This document shows, in pieces, positions 4,873-6,001 of a stretch of 6,001 bases of DNA. How positions within the stretch are numbered: position 1 is the first letter of the stretch; each line of letters starts with the position of its first letter. The DNA lies in assembly GCA_029946075.1 (NCBI GenBank), contig JAQSDT010000164.1, forward strand, positions 1-6,001. The letters are read 5' to 3'. Source of the DNA: a bacterium. Lineage in GTDB: Bacteria > Pseudomonadota > Alphaproteobacteria > Rhizobiales > Xanthobacteraceae. The translations under genes and the position numbers were made by a program. Under the pieces are notes generated by a model that was not told the DNA's origin, did not search any database, and saw nothing but the letters and a program-made list of their open reading frames with translations.

Positions 4873-6001
4873 ATGCTGGACCAGACGAGGGCGCAAAGCC
4901 CGTTCTATACCGCCGAGCACGAGGCGTTCCGCGACGTGATGCGCCGCTTTGTGTCGCGCGAGATCGAGCCTTTTGCGCATGAATGGGACGAGGCCGGCGA
5001 GTTTCCGCGCGAGCTCTATGCCAAGGCCTCCGGGATCGGGCTGCTCGGGCTCGGCTTTCCGGAGGAATATGGCGGCATTGCCGCCGACCAGTTCATGAAG
5101 ATCGTGGCGTCGCAGGAACTGGCGCGCGCCGGCGCCGGCGGCGTCAGTTCCAGCCTGATGAGCCACACCATCGGCTCGCCGCCGATCGCACGCGCCGCCC
5201 GGCCGGAAGTCAGGGATCGGGTGCTGCCGCAGGTGCTGGCGGGCAAGAAAATATCGGCGCTGGCGATCACCGAGCCGAGCGGCGGTTCGGACGTTGCGAA
5301 CCTGCGCACCAAGGCGCGCCGCGACGGCGATCATTATGTCGTCAGCGGCGAGAAGACGTTCATTACCTCGGGCATGCGCGCGGATTACCTCACGGTCGCC
5401 GTGCGTACCGGCGGCGAGGGACCGGGCGGTGTCAGCATGCTCCTGATCGAGGGTGATACGCCGGGCCTGTCGCGGACCAAGCTCAAGAAAATGGGCTGGT
5501 GGGCATCGGACACCGCGACGCTGCATTTCGACGAATGCCGCGTGCCGGTGGAGAACCTGATCGGCGAGGAAGGTCAGGGCTTCAAGATCATCATGCATAA
5601 TTTCAACAGCGAGCGCATGGGCATGGCGGCCAGCTGCACCGCCTATGCCCGCGTCTGCGTGGAGGAGGCGATCGCCTATGCGAAGGAGCGCAAGACCTTC
5701 GGCAAGCCGATTTCGCAGCACCAGGTGATTCGCCACAAGCTGGTCGACATGGCGCAGAAGGTCGCGGCCTCGCAGGCGATGCTGGAGCTGCTGGCGTGGC
5801 GGCTCGGGCAGGGCGAGAGCCCGGTTGCCGAAATCTGCATGATGAAGAACCAGGCCACCCAGACCATGGCATATTGCGCGTCGGAAGCCGTGCAGATCTT
5901 CGGCGGCGCCGGCTTCATGCGTGGCATCAAGGTCGAGCGCATCTACCGCGAGGTCAAGGTCAACGCCATCGGCGGCGGCAGCGAGGAGATCATGAAGGAC
6001 C
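4873..6001 (+). CDS. Acyl-CoA dehydrogenase (3' end beyond the window)
   Basis: 376 codons are visible with no stop before the right edge. Family members of about 380-390 residues suggest only the last few are missing. The enzyme is an FAD-dependent flavoprotein that introduces the alpha,beta double bond in an acyl-CoA, passing electrons to ETF. An N-terminal helical region (FYTAEHEAFRDVMRRFVSRE, 11-30) is followed by AITEPSGGSD (131-140), the flavin/substrate loop, then YAKERKTFGKPISQHQ and QIFGGAGFMRGIKVERIYRE of the C-terminal helical domain, and IGGGSEEIMKD (366-376). The MCAD-type catalytic Glu position (before Gly-Thr) is Gly368 here, while Glu247 in FNSER occupies the helix-G position used as base by LCAD and isovaleryl-CoA dehydrogenase. 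The start is fixed by GGGAGG 5 nt upstream. The divergent acyl-CoA synthetase would supply its substrate. Medium/long-chain, branched or terpenoid acyl-CoAs are all possible substrates. Confidence 0.95.
   Translation, partial: MLDQTRAQSPFYTAEHEAFRDVMRRFVSREIEPFAHEWDEAGEFPRELYAKASGIGLLGLGFPEEYGGIAADQFMKIVASQELARAGAGGVSSSLMSHTIGSPPIARAARPEVRDRVLPQVLAGKKISALAITEPSGGSDVANLRTKARRDGDHYVVSGEKTFITSGMRADYLTVAVRTGGEGPGGVSMLLIEGDTPGLSRTKLKKMGWWASDTATLHFDECRVPVENLIGEEGQGFKIIMHNFNSERMGMAASCTAYARVCVEEAIAYAKERKTFGKPISQHQVIRHKLVDMAQKVAASQAMLELLAWRLGQGESPVAEICMMKNQATQTMAYCASEAVQIFGGAGFMRGIKVERIYREVKVNAIGGGSEEIMKD

Noticed and set aside
4852..5736. Open frame of 294 codons on the minus strand opposite the dehydrogenase
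   Set aside because: The plus strand encodes an unmistakable acyl-CoA dehydrogenase there. The antisense translation (many His, Arg, Ala, Leu) has no domain and no ribosome binding site.

Overview
The window is high-GC DNA with strong G/C preference at third codon positions. It carries two interspersed repeats that I recognise from memory as typical of Bradyrhizobium, Rhodopseudomonas and related Rhizobiales. The best guess is therefore an alphaproteobacterium of the Bradyrhizobium group (Nitrobacteraceae) and a chromosomal region. No phage, transposase, CRISPR array, tRNA or rRNA was seen.

Layout from left to right. (1) Positions 1-454 hold a small unrecognised gene whose 3' part reads cleanly at 152-454. 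Its 5' part appears broken by frameshifts between a good ribosome binding site/GTG (55-69) and about position 124. (2) A single-domain cold-shock protein gene (633-842) has a structured leader of up to 178 nt and a clear intrinsic terminator (904-935). (3) A family-2 glycosyltransferase (1055-2512) has an extra hydrophobic segment and a beta-rich C-terminal module; a nested hairpin lies just upstream of its start. (4) Converging on it, 20 nt away, is an acyl-CoA synthetase of the ANL superfamily (4080-2533, minus strand). (5) A 792-nt divergent spacer (4081-4872) is largely filled by a structured interspersed repeat and ends in a second, shorter palindromic repeat. (6) An acyl-CoA dehydrogenase gene begins at 4873 and runs off the right edge; only the last few residues are likely missing.

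Functionally, the synthetase and the dehydrogenase would perform the first two steps of beta-oxidation of a carboxylic acid: activation to the CoA thioester, then alpha,beta-dehydrogenation. They are divergently placed and may share control through the spacer. The dehydrogenase appears to carry its catalytic glutamate in the LCAD/isovaleryl-CoA dehydrogenase position rather than the MCAD position. The cold-shock gene and the glycosyltransferase look like independent transcription units. I found no convincing evidence of a wholly new biological system. The points most worth a second look are the broken small gene, the palindrome touching the dehydrogenase ribosome binding site, the structured leaders, and the glycosyltransferase's C-terminal module.
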